DNA of 64,000 bases from Halobacillus litoralis (GTDB lineage: Bacteria; Bacillota; Bacilli; Bacillales; Halobacillaceae). Positions 44,868 through 52,525 of the stretch are shown piece after piece. The notes under the pieces are model-generated. The model saw only the letters and a program-made list of their open reading frames with translations, made no database searches and was not told the origin of the DNA. How positions within the stretch are numbered: the first letter of the stretch is position 1; every line of letters starts with the position of its first letter. A program made the position numbers and the translations under genes. The stretch spans positions 682,001 through 746,000 of the forward strand of contig NZ_JAIVKN010000001.1 in the NCBI RefSeq assembly GCF_020524025.1, read 5' to 3'.

Positions 44868-44928
44868 AGGGCTTATGTGACAAGCTTAAGCCCTGTTTTC
44901 CATTTAGATGGGAGGTAGGGCTTTTTTT
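44868..44928 (+). promoter_or_regulatory. Attenuator-like leader of spoVE
   Basis: Three complementary segments: AGGGCTTA (44868-44875), TAAGCCCT (44887-44894) and AGGGCTT (44917-44923). Segment 2 can pair with 1 (8 bp) or with 3 (7 bp). The 2:3 hairpin encloses the spoVE ribosome-binding site GGGAGG and is followed by TTTTT directly before the ATG, giving a terminator. Structure seen; regulation inferred. Confidence 0.5.
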
Positions 44929-46026
44929 ATGGAGGAACAAAAAAAGCCGGATTTATGGTTGATTGTTGCGATTCTTGGAATTCTCATCATCGGGATTGTG
45001 ATGGTGTACAGCTCTTCAAGCATCTGGTCCGAATATAAGTTTGATGACCCATGGTTTTATGCGAAACGGCAGATCTTATTTGCTATTGCAGGTCTGATAG
45101 CGATGGTTGTCCTCTCAAGAATCCCTTACTACGTGTGGCACCCTCATTCAAAGAAAATTATGATTATCTGCCTCATTTTTCTGGTTGCCGTTTTAATTCC
45201 AGGTGTTGGAATGGTGCGGGGCGGAGCCCGAAGCTGGATAGGTGTGGGGATGTTCAGCATTCAACCATCTGAGTTTATGAAGCTGGGATTGATTTTATAT
45301 TTATCCCGTTTCTTATCCGAACGTCAGAAAAAAATGAACTCTTTTCAGGAAGGCTTTCTACCTGGACTGGCTCTTATTGTTGTGCCGTTTGCAATCATTA
45401 TGCTTCAGCCGGATCTTGGAACAGGGGTCGTCATGGTTGGAACCTGTTTAGTTATGTTATTTACAGCTGGAGCGCGGATCAGCCATTTTATGTGGATTGC
45501 AGCTGCCGGAATGGCGGGAATGATTGGGTTGATTGCTTCAGCGCCCTACCGGATTAAACGCATTACAGCGTTTTTGCATCCCTGGGAAGATCCGCTTGGT
45601 GCAGGGTTTCAAATTATTCAATCCCTATATGCGATCGGTCCCGGTGGTTTACTTGGACTTGGTCTTGGCAACAGTATGCAGAAATTCTTTTATCTTCCGG
45701 AACCGCAGACAGACTTTATCTTTGCTGTACTTGCAGAGGAGCTGGGTTTCCTTGGGGGCATCCTTGTTCTAAGTCTATTCTTTATTTTATTATGGCGCGG
45801 CATTCGGACAAGCCTGCTTGCACCAGATCTTTTCGGTTCTTTACTGGCGCTCGGCATTGTTGGGATGATTAGTATTCAAGTTATGATTAACGTAAGTGTG
45901 GTGACAGGTCTCATTCCGGTCACCGGGATTACTCTCCCGCTTGTCAGTTACGGCGGGTCCTCTTTAACATTGACACTTGCATCGCTTGGACTGCTCTTAA
46001 GCGTCAGCCGATTTTCAAACAAATAG
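44929..46026 (+). CDS. spoVE: SEDS-family lipid II polymerase SpoVE
   Basis: Polytopic SEDS protein (RodA/FtsW family) polymerising lipid II for the spore cortex with SpoVD. 365 residues, ten helices; MVYSSSSIWSEYKFDD, RGGARSWIGVGMFSIQPSEF, QPDLGTG and YRIKRITAFLHPWEDPLG are close to B. subtilis SpoVE, and PEPQTDFIFAVLAEELGF is the family loop. I start at ATG 44929 (MEEQKKPDL) because GGGAGG lies upstream; the ATG at 44908 precedes it. Since ftsW is missing at its usual place, a vegetative role cannot be excluded, but sequence favours SpoVE. Confidence 0.9.
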   Translation: MEEQKKPDLWLIVAILGILIIGIVMVYSSSSIWSEYKFDDPWFYAKRQILFAIAGLIAMVVLSRIPYYVWHPHSKKIMIICLIFLVAVLIPGVGMVRGGARSWIGVGMFSIQPSEFMKLGLILYLSRFLSERQKKMNSFQEGFLPGLALIVVPFAIIMLQPDLGTGVVMVGTCLVMLFTAGARISHFMWIAAAGMAGMIGLIASAPYRIKRITAFLHPWEDPLGAGFQIIQSLYAIGPGGLLGLGLGNSMQKFFYLPEPQTDFIFAVLAEELGFLGGILVLSLFFILLWRGIRTSLLAPDLFGSLLALGIVGMISIQVMINVSVVTGLIPVTGITLPLVSYGGSSLTLTLASLGLLLSVSRFSNK

Positions 46027-46029
46027 AAG

Positions 46030-46056
46030 ACACCGTTTAAACGGTGTCTTTTTTTA
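46030..46056 (+). terminator. Intrinsic terminator after spoVE
   Basis: ACACCGTTT / AAACGGTGT with minimal loop, followed by CTTTTTTT. It ends the operon segment before the murG/murB-less gap. Confidence 0.85.
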
Positions 46057-46583
46057 TGGATTCTTAACTAATCAACAGCTGTTTTCTGTAAGCTCAACGA
46101 TCATACCAAGGTGTATCGTTTAGCCTGAATGCTGGAGAGGAAGTTCTAGAGAGAATACAGTGTTTACATAATAATATTATATTTTACTGAAATTATTGCA
46201 TTAGAGAATTTAGGTTTGATAGCAGATGAGGGTGAGGACTGAAAAGGGGGTTTCATGAATGATTACGGGAGTCCTATTAATGATTGTGTGGAGAGGGTGA
46301 AAGACAAAAAACAGGAACAGTTATGGCTGCATTGCACTATCGATTTGTTTTTTGAAATGCTGAGCTGTTATCTAACTTTTCATTTATTTGTTTTTAAAAT
46401 TGCTGTAAATTTAACGAATGTGCGTAAAAGAATGAAGACATTCATTCTCTTACGTTTACCTGAGATGATTAATGGGTAAATCATTTTAGCGAATTGTCTT
46501 AAAACCCCTCGAAAGGCGCTGTTTTCTGTAGGAAAATAGTTGACAATCTAGTAAAACTCTCTCAATCTGCTTGTGCTATTTTG
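46057..46583. other. Gap where murG and murB would be expected
   Basis: AT-rich stretch between the spoVE terminator and the divIB promoter. No MurG or MurB segment can be read in any frame. It holds a weak 74-codon frame (46255-46479) and a 13-bp inverted repeat (CGTAAAAGAATGA / TCATTCTCTTACG, 46423-46454, one mismatch). TTGACA at 46540 lacks a matching -10. Confidence 0.5.
46255..46479 (+). CDS. Doubtful small open reading frame
   Basis: 74 codons starting ATG with AAGGGGG five bases upstream. Not recognised. The middle is moderately hydrophobic (LFFEMLSCYLTFHLFVFKIAV), so a small membrane peptide is possible, but the 3' third coincides with an inverted repeat, base composition is AT-rich and nothing supports conservation. 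Could equally be chance in the space left by murG/murB. Confidence 0.25.
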   Translation: MNDYGSPINDCVERVKDKKQEQLWLHCTIDLFFEMLSCYLTFHLFVFKIAVNLTNVRKRMKTFILLRLPEMING

Positions 46584-46592
46584 TGATATAAT
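46584..46592 (+). promoter_or_regulatory. Extended -10 promoter for divIB operon
   Basis: TGATATAAT at 46584-46592: a perfect TATAAT with the TGn extension. No good -35 at 17 bp (AATCTG). Start would fall near 46599, about 108 bp ahead of the divIB ATG. Confidence 0.55.
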
Positions 46593-46706
46593 GGGAATTG
46601 TATAGATGTCGAGTTCATGCTCTGCATCTTATAAAGGAATATCATTCTTTCAATCAGCTAGAACAATCAGCGGAAGGGTGTCTAGCAATAAGGAGAAATG
46701 CCCGTT

Positions 46707-47564
46707 ATGGAAGAGAGAAAAGTGGTTTCCATAGAAGATCGCATTCCAAAACTTAAGCAGACGAGACGTAAAAAAGCGAATCGTCGTTTGATTTTCTATT
46801 TAACTATTCTTTTTTTGCTGATTGCGACCGTGGTCTATCTCCAGTCGCCACTCAGCAATGTTCGAAATATTGTTGTAGAAGGCGAGTATCACGTATCGAA
46901 AGAAGAAATTATGGAGCTTGCCGGTGTAACCCAGGATACGAATTACTGGAAAGTAGATGCCGAAGAAATGAAAAAGCAGATCGAATCTCATAAGGAGATT
47001 ACTTTCGCATCCATTGACCGTTCTTTTCCAAACACTGTCCATATTGAAGTGAAAGAGGCTGAAAGAATTGGGTATGTTCAGGAAAATGGCAAATTTTACG
47101 CCATTATGGAAGACGGGACAAGGCTGGAAGGAGATACGGCTCTACCGGGCGGTGACGCCCCAATCCTTGCTGGTTTTTCTAAAAAGACATACCTTAAAGA
47201 AATGTCCCATGAGTTGAAAGAACTTCCAGTAAGTGTGTCCAACCTCATCTCGGAAATTCAATGGGAACCAAAAGATGGCAACCCTTATCAGATTCGTCTC
47301 TATATGAATGATGGCTTTCAAGTACAGGCGTCGATTCGTAATTTTTCTGAAAAGATGCCCGCCTATCCTTCCATTGTATCTCAATTGGACGAAGAGGCAG
47401 AAGGAGTCATACATATTGATGTAGGGGCGTATTTCGAGGAATTCTCTTCGGAAGAAAACGGTGATGAAGAGGAGAGCACAGATGAGACTGCTGTGGAAGA
47501 GGAGAGCACAGATGAAACTGCTGTGGAAGAGGAGAGCACAGATGAAACTGCTGTGGAAGAGTAA
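46707..47564 (+). CDS. divIB: Cell division protein DivIB (FtsQ)
   Basis: Bitopic divisome protein stabilising FtsL/DivIC. 285 residues: basic cytoplasmic part, transmembrane helix (about 28-48), POTRA domain (about 50-120, beginning LSNVRNIVVEGEYHVSKEEI), beta domain (about 120-235), then an acidic tail. The tail ends in three copies of the ten-residue repeat EESTDETAVE, encoded by a 30-bp triplication. I start at ATG 46707 (AAGGAG 11 bases upstream); the ATG at 46698 is only two bases from that site. The 3' end overlaps ylxW. Confidence 0.92.
   Translation: MEERKVVSIEDRIPKLKQTRRKKANRRLIFYLTILFLLIATVVYLQSPLSNVRNIVVEGEYHVSKEEIMELAGVTQDTNYWKVDAEEMKKQIESHKEITFASIDRSFPNTVHIEVKEAERIGYVQENGKFYAIMEDGTRLEGDTALPGGDAPILAGFSKKTYLKEMSHELKELPVSVSNLISEIQWEPKDGNPYQIRLYMNDGFQVQASIRNFSEKMPAYPSIVSQLDEEAEGVIHIDVGAYFEEFSSEENGDEEESTDETAVEEESTDETAVEEESTDETAVEE
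47471..47560 (+). repeat. Three tandem 30-bp repeats across the divIB/ylxW overlap
   Basis: Units 47471-47500, 47501-47530 and 47531-47560; the last two are identical and the first differs by one base. Each unit encodes EESTDETAVE-type residues in the divIB frame and RRAQMKLLWK-type residues in the ylxW frame, and each includes GAGGAGAG plus an ATG eight bases later, so the ylxW initiation region is present three times. Confidence 0.95.
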
Positions 47565-48249
47565 GTCGGTTATATTGTCTCTCGTTTTATTGATCACAGG
47601 TTTCCTCATTAGTTACAGCTATCAGCATACGAAGAGTGGTCCTGAAATGGTCCGTGTAAACGAGTCGCAGTGGGAAAAAGAGTATTTTTATCAGCAGCAG
47701 TTGTTAGACTTGGAAAAAAAGAATAAAGAGCTTCGTGATGAGTTGAAAGCTAAGCGGGAAACCATTCAGGGTTTTGAAAGCGAATGGGCAGACAAAGAAG
47801 AGATGGTGTCCGACTTAGTCGAACGTAAGAAGAAGCTGCAAATGTTTGCAGGTGAAATTCCTGTACAGGGCGAAGGGGTGGAAGTCACGTTAAGTGATGC
47901 AGCCTATATCCCTGAGAACGATCAGGTTAATCAGTATATCGTTCATGAAAGTCACATTCACAAGGTGTTGAATGAACTTTTAAGTGCAGGAGCAAAAGCC
48001 ATTTCTATCAATGGCCAGCGTTATATGAAAGATAGTTATATTGCCTGTACGGGACCAGTGATTACCCTGGATGGAGTTCAGCATCCGGCTCCTTTCATTA
48101 TATCAGCAATAGGAGACTCGGACGTACTTTTTTCAAGTATGAACTTAACCGGCGGCGTTGTCGACCAGCTGGTCAATGAAAATGTAGAAGTAGAATTTTC
48201 TAAAGAAACTCAAGTAGAAATGAAGGCGAGGCTCTCTACTGAAGGGTGA
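47542..48249 (+). CDS. ylxW: DUF881 protein YlxW
   Basis: 235 residues from the innermost start: short basic N-terminus, one transmembrane helix (about 8-26), coiled coil (about 45-95) and a C-terminal DUF881 domain (GEGVEVTLSDA, IVHESHIHKVLNELLSAGAKAISINGQR). Function unknown; the DUF881 pair sits in the division cluster of most Bacilli. Three equivalent ATGs with ribosome-binding sites exist at 47482, 47512 and 47542 owing to the 30-bp repeat. I chose the last because it places the helix nearest the N-terminus, as in B. subtilis. The stop overlaps an in-frame GTG for ylxX. Confidence 0.88.
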   Translation: MKLLWKSKSVILSLVLLITGFLISYSYQHTKSGPEMVRVNESQWEKEYFYQQQLLDLEKKNKELRDELKAKRETIQGFESEWADKEEMVSDLVERKKKLQMFAGEIPVQGEGVEVTLSDAAYIPENDQVNQYIVHESHIHKVLNELLSAGAKAISINGQRYMKDSYIACTGPVITLDGVQHPAPFIISAIGDSDVLFSSMNLTGGVVDQLVNENVEVEFSKETQVEMKARLSTEG

Positions 48250-48254
48250 GCAGC

Positions 48255-48959
48255 ATGAGGAGAAGAACAAAATGGCTGGTCTCTGTCGTGTTCCTGCTTA
48301 TCGGTTTTATGGTGGCGGTCCAGTTTCAAACAACATCTTATGAAACCCAGTTAAGGGATACGCGCGATATATGGGAAGTCCGCGAAGAGTTGAACCGCCA
48401 GCAGGAAGCTCAGCAGGAGCTGCTTAAGAAAATTAACGCAGCAGATCAAACGATAGAAAACTATGAAAAGCAATCTTCAAAGGAGCAGTTAGAAACATTA
48501 AAAGAATCAATGGAAGTTCTTGAAGATAAAGTTGGATTATCTAAAAAAGAGGGTGGGGGATTAGAAATAACTATTGCTCCTATATTTCAAGAGGATTTAA
48601 GTGTTCAGTCCTTTCCTAAAGTATCCCCCCTATTACTAAGCCGCTTTATTAATGAACTTAACACGTATGGTGCTCAAGACATCAGCGTGGGAAATGAACG
48701 CATTTCAATGATTTCACCAATCAGAGATGTGAATGGGGCGACTTACGTGAATAATCGTCCAGTGGGGTCCCTTCCCATAACAATCAAGGTGCTTACAAGT
48801 GATCCTCAAAAACTAAAGGATTATATGGAAGCAAGTCCAACACAGGATATCTTCAACATGGACAATATGGAAATCCAGTTCGAATTAAAAGAGAAGTTGG
48901 TCCTTCCAAAGTTCGATGATCCGTTGTATCTTGAAATATTAGAAGAAACTGGTGGTTAA
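48255..48959 (+). CDS. ylxX: DUF881 protein YlxX
   Basis: Second DUF881 protein, 234 residues, paralogous to YlxW: N-terminal transmembrane helix (about 8-25), coiled coil (about 40-90), DUF881 domain with LLSRFINELNTYGAQDISVGNERI. Start ATG 48255 (AAGGGTGA upstream); a GTG nine bases earlier overlaps the ylxW stop. Probable envelope protein, function unknown. Directly followed by sbp. Confidence 0.88.
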   Translation: MRRRTKWLVSVVFLLIGFMVAVQFQTTSYETQLRDTRDIWEVREELNRQQEAQQELLKKINAADQTIENYEKQSSKEQLETLKESMEVLEDKVGLSKKEGGGLEITIAPIFQEDLSVQSFPKVSPLLLSRFINELNTYGAQDISVGNERISMISPIRDVNGATYVNNRPVGSLPITIKVLTSDPQKLKDYMEASPTQDIFNMDNMEIQFELKEKLVLPKFDDPLYLEILEETGG

Positions 48960-48960
48960 T

Positions 48961-49317
48961 GTGTGGTTGCCCATTCTTTTTTTGCTGATCGGTGTAACGC
49001 TGGGAATCTTAACGGATATACGAATACCGGACGCCTATACAGATTATTTATCCATTGCTGTTTTAGCCGCCTTTGATACGCTGTTAGGCGGGATAAGGGC
49101 TCAGCTGGAGAAAACATTTGATGATACGGTCTTTCTCACAGGGTTCTTTTTTAACGTATCGCTGGCAGCGCTGTTGGCTTTTCTCGGCGTTCAGTTAGGG
49201 GTCGATCTTTATTTGGCTGCCGTGTTTGCCTTTGGAGTCCGGCTCTTTAAGAACTTAGCGATTATCCGAAGAATTGTAATTGACCAAAAATTGCTAATGA
49301 AAATTAGAAAAAAATAA
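48961..49317 (+). CDS. sbp: Small basic membrane protein Sbp (DUF1290)
   Basis: 118 residues, three or four helices, DUF1290. Conserved core AAFDTLLGGIRAQLEKTF and LGVDLYLAAVFAFGVRLFKNLA. The GTG at 48961 gives MWLP as in B. subtilis; a GTG nine bases upstream is also in frame. One base from the ylxX stop. Function unknown; fixed neighbour of ftsAZ. Confidence 0.9.
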   Translation: MWLPILFLLIGVTLGILTDIRIPDAYTDYLSIAVLAAFDTLLGGIRAQLEKTFDDTVFLTGFFFNVSLAALLAFLGVQLGVDLYLAAVFAFGVRLFKNLAIIRRIVIDQKLLMKIRKK

Positions 49318-49511
49318 GCGTATTTAAGAGGATATTAACGAAAGTCTGTGGAAAACAACTAATGAACTGGTTTTTCATGTAACATATGTAAGGAAGAGAA
49401 CCGCGTAATATATCATTTCATTTACGTTTATATTGCAATGATTGTATTTTTCGCGTGAATTCGATATGCTTTGAACTACTCATATGGCTTGTTACAGGAG
49501 GTGCGTCACTG

Positions 49512-50807
49512 GTGAATCAAAATGAAATACTAGTAAGTTTAGATATAGGCACAAGTCGAATTAAAGTAATAATAGGTGAAATTATGAATGACAGCCTCAA
49601 TATCATTGGGGTAGGAACAGCAAAGTCTAATGGAATGAAAAAAGGCGCAATCGTAGACATAGATCAAACGGTCCATTCCATCCGCTCAGCTGTTGAGCAG
49701 GCAGAACGCATGGTGGATATGAAAATTGATCGTGTCGTTGTAGGTGTGAATGGGAACCATATTCAACTGCAGCCTTGTCATGGGGTTGTCGCCGTTTCTA
49801 GTGAAACGAGAGAAATTGGCAATGAAGATATTACAAGAGTCATTGATGCTGCTCAAGTTTTATCCATTCCGCCGGAGCGGGAAATCATAGATGTCATCCC
49901 ACGCCAATTTATTGTGGATGGCCAGGATGAAATTACCGATCCTCGAGGCATGATCGGGGTAAGACTCGAAATGGAAGGCATGATTATCACCTGCGCAAAA
50001 ACCGTTTTACATAATACGTTAAAATGTGTAGAACGAGCAGGTCTGGAAGTGTTGGATGTTTGTCTTCAGCCGTTAGCTTCTGGGACTGTATCGTTATCTG
50101 CCGATGAAACCAATCTGGGGGTAGCTCTCATTGATGTCGGGGGAGGTTCTACCACTATATCTGTTTTTGAGGAAGGTCATCTGAAAGGGACAAGCATGGT
50201 TCCTTTTGGCGGCGACAACATTACAAAGGATTTATCGATCGGCCTTCGTACATCTACAGAAGAAGCAGAGCAGGTAAAAGTTGAACATGGCCATGCTTTT
50301 TTTGATGATGCGAATGAAGAGGAAAACTTTTCCGTCACAATTATAGGAAGTAATCGCCAACAGGCATTCAATCAATTGCAAATCTCTGATATGATTGAAG
50401 CTAGACTAGAAGAAATTTTCGTATTTGCCGCACAGGAAATACAGAAGATGGGTGTACGAGAACTTCCAGGAGGCTTTGTGCTTACTGGTGGAACCATGAA
50501 TATGCCTGGAGTATTAGAACTTGCTCAGGATGTATTCCATGCGAACGTAAGGCTCGCCATTCCGGATTACATTGGTGTCCGGGAGCCGCAGTTTACAAGC
50601 GGCGTAGGTATCTTGCAATTCGCTTATCGTAATGCGAAAATACAAGGAAAAGAGATCTTTCCTTCTGTCTCAGATGATTATCAGGAAAAACCTCAGCCGA
50701 AAAAGCAGAAACGTTCGGTTAAACAACAGCCGAAAGAAGAAAAAGAGAAACCAGAAAAGAAAAAAGAATCAGGCTTCAGTAATCTCTTGAAGTATTTCTT
50801 TGATTAA
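49512..50807 (+). CDS. ftsA: Cell division protein FtsA
   Basis: Actin-like ATPase tethering FtsZ to the membrane. 431 residues. Phosphate-1 LVSLDIGTSRIKVIIGE, 1C subdomain, phosphate-2 LGVALIDVGGGSTTISVF, adenosine motif GGFVLTGG, and a lysine-rich linker ending in the amphipathic membrane-targeting helix GFSNLLKYFFD. Start GTG 49512 with AGGAGGTG seven bases upstream reproduces B. subtilis MNNNEL; a frame to 49455 has no support. The 194 bp upstream probably hold its promoters; a weak sigma-H-like pair (ATGATTG, 12 bp, GAAT at 49457) is visible. Confidence 0.96.
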   Translation: MNQNEILVSLDIGTSRIKVIIGEIMNDSLNIIGVGTAKSNGMKKGAIVDIDQTVHSIRSAVEQAERMVDMKIDRVVVGVNGNHIQLQPCHGVVAVSSETREIGNEDITRVIDAAQVLSIPPEREIIDVIPRQFIVDGQDEITDPRGMIGVRLEMEGMIITCAKTVLHNTLKCVERAGLEVLDVCLQPLASGTVSLSADETNLGVALIDVGGGSTTISVFEEGHLKGTSMVPFGGDNITKDLSIGLRTSTEEAEQVKVEHGHAFFDDANEEENFSVTIIGSNRQQAFNQLQISDMIEARLEEIFVFAAQEIQKMGVRELPGGFVLTGGTMNMPGVLELAQDVFHANVRLAIPDYIGVREPQFTSGVGILQFAYRNAKIQGKEIFPSVSDDYQEKPQPKKQKRSVKQQPKEEKEKPEKKKESGFSNLLKYFFD

Positions 50808-50882
50808 AGAACAAGTTTGAGTCGGTCGATCGACGGACGAAATAATAAATCTTGTAATCTCGTGTATTAGGAGGAACGGAAG

Positions 50883-52052
50883 ATGTTAGATTTTGATACA
50901 AGCATGGATCAACTGGCAACCATTAAAGTAATTGGAGTAGGCGGTGGCGGAAGCAACGCTGTCAACCGAATGATCGAGCACGGTGTTCAAGGCGTTGAAT
51001 TTATCGCTGTCAACACGGACGCCCAAGCCCTTAACCTTTCAAAAGCAGAAGTTAAAATGCAGATTGGCGGTAAGTTAACACGCGGTCTTGGAGCGGGTGC
51101 AAATCCGGAAGTAGGTAGAAAAGCAGCGGAAGAAAGTAAAGAACAGATTGAAGAAGCGCTTCAGGGCGCCGACATGGTCTTTGTTACAGCTGGTATGGGC
51201 GGCGGAACAGGTACAGGTGCTGCTCCTGTTATTGCTCAAGTAGCAAAAGAGCTTGGTGCTCTGACTGTCGGAGTCGTTACACGTCCATTCACATTCGAAG
51301 GTCGTAAGCGTTCCACACAGGCAACCGGCGGGATTGAAGGACTAAAAGGTGCGGTCGATACACTCATCGTCATCCCGAACGATCGTCTTCTTGAAATCGT
51401 TGATAAAAATACACCAATGCTTGAAGCCTTCCGCGAAGCGGATAATGTGCTTCGTCAAGGTGTCCAGGGTATTTCAGACTTAATCGCTGTTCCTGGATTG
51501 ATCAACGTTGACTTTGCCGACGTGAAAACAATCATGGTGGACAAAGGTTCAGCTCTTATGGGAATCGGAATTGCTACAGGTGAAAGCCGTGCGGCAGAAG
51601 CTGCTAAAAAAGCAATTTCCTCACCATTGCTTGAAACTTCCATTGATGGTGCCCATGGTGTTCTTATGAACATCAGCGGCGGTGCGAATTTAAGTCTTTA
51701 TGAGGTTCAGGAAGCCGCTGATATTGTAACTTCAGCAGCAGACCAGGAAGTGAACGTAATTTTTGGTTCCGTCATTAATGAGAATCTTAAAGATGAAATC
51801 GTTGTAACGGTTATTGCTACTGGTTTTGATGAATCTCAGCTTGCTCAGGGACAACAGAAAAAACGTCCTGCAGTAAATCCTGTAAATCAGCAGAAGCCTT
51901 CACCATCACCATCTCAACAGCCGCAGGAGCGCAACGTACGGGAAGAACAGCCTCGTCGTGAATCTCCGCAGCCACAACAGAAATCAAACAATCAAGAGGA
52001 AGATACACTTGATATCCCGACATTCCTAAGAAACAGAAATCGTCGTCGATAA
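50883..52052 (+). CDS. ftsZ: Cell division GTPase FtsZ
   Basis: Tubulin-like Z-ring protein. 389 residues. GTP-binding [10 protein letters not shown] (about 104-113), N-terminal [19 protein letters not shown]7 loop [14 protein letters not shown], proline/glutamine-rich linker (about 320-375) and the conserved C-terminal peptide [13 protein letters not shown] that binds FtsA, SepF and EzrA. AGGAGG precedes the ATG. Forms an operon with ftsA 75 bp upstream and ends at a strong terminator. Confidence 0.98.
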   Translation: MLDFDTSMDQLATIKVIGVGGGGSNAVNRMIEHGVQGVEFIAVNTDAQALNLSKAEVKMQIGGKLTRGLGAGANPEVGRKAAEESKEQIEEALQGADMVFVTAGMGGGTGTGAAPVIAQVAKELGALTVGVVTRPFTFEGRKRSTQATGGIEGLKGAVDTLIVIPNDRLLEIVDKNTPMLEAFREADNVLRQGVQGISDLIAVPGLINVDFADVKTIMVDKGSALMGIGIATGESRAAEAAKKAISSPLLETSIDGAHGVLMNISGGANLSLYEVQEAADIVTSAADQEVNVIFGSVINENLKDEIVVTVIATGFDESQLAQGQQKKRPAVNPVNQQKPSPSPSQQPQERNVREEQPRRESPQPQQKSNNQEEDTLDIPTFLRNRNRRR

Positions 52053-52058
52053 ACAATA

Positions 52059-52099
52059 AGCAAACCCGCTGCACTCAACCGAGTGCAGCGGGTTTTTTA
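52059..52099 (+). terminator. Intrinsic terminator after ftsZ
   Basis: AACCCGCTGCACTC / GAGTGCAGCGGGTT, small loop, T-run. Confidence 0.92.
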
Positions 52100-52224
52100 T
52101 GTTTTATACCTTTTATTTTGGTTCTGTTAAACTTTGTTGATGATATTTCACAAATCAGATTTTTACTATATGGGAGGATTGTGAAAGACTCGATTTCGAG
52201 ATGATTTTAAGGAGATTGGGGGCG

Positions 52225-52325
52225 GAGGGGAATGACTCGCTTTCTGCGGGAGTGCTTTGAATCCCCTCGGACTGCTTCCTGTGGGATGTACATGAAAGGT
52301 GAGATCCCGCAGGAAAGCGAGCCCT
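52225..52325. repeat. Palindromic intergenic repeat element
   Basis: CTCGCTTTCTGCGGGA (52236-52251) and TCCCGCAGGAAAGCGAG (52305-52321) are inverted copies with a one-base bulge; GGGGA/TCCCC pairs lie inside. The composition matches imperfect palindromic repeats scattered between genes in Bacillaceae (recalled, not searched). The rest of the ftsZ-spoIIGA gap (52100-52456) shows no gene. Confidence 0.7.
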
Positions 52326-52423
52326 TCTCTAATCCTAATTCTTTTCTAAAGTAAGGTCCATAAGATTACCCTGGAACCTGTATGATTGTTGATACATAAC
52401 TCATTTTTCTATCCCGTACACGC

Positions 52424-52489
52424 TTCTACAAAACTTGCTAGTAGCTGGTTCAGATTATGACAGACTTTTTATACGGACGGGCTTATACT
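52424..52489 (+). promoter_or_regulatory. spoIIGA promoter with wide spacing and 0A-like box
   Basis: -35 ATGACA (52457-52462), 21-bp spacer, -10 TATACT (52484-52489). B. subtilis spoIIG also has an over-long spacer (22 bp) and needs Spo0A~P. TTCTACAAA at 52424-52432 differs by one base from the complement of the 0A box TTTGTCGAA. Confidence 0.6.
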
Positions 52490-52525
52490 TTCATTAACAG
52501 CAAACACAGAGGGAGGGGAGAGAGG

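Noticed and set aside
47471-47560. CRISPR-like array
   Set aside because: The 30-bp units are directly adjacent without spacers and are coding in two frames.
47142-47609. 155-codon minus-strand frame with repeated FICALLFHSSF peptide
   Set aside because: It is the antisense shadow of divIB and its 30-bp repeats.
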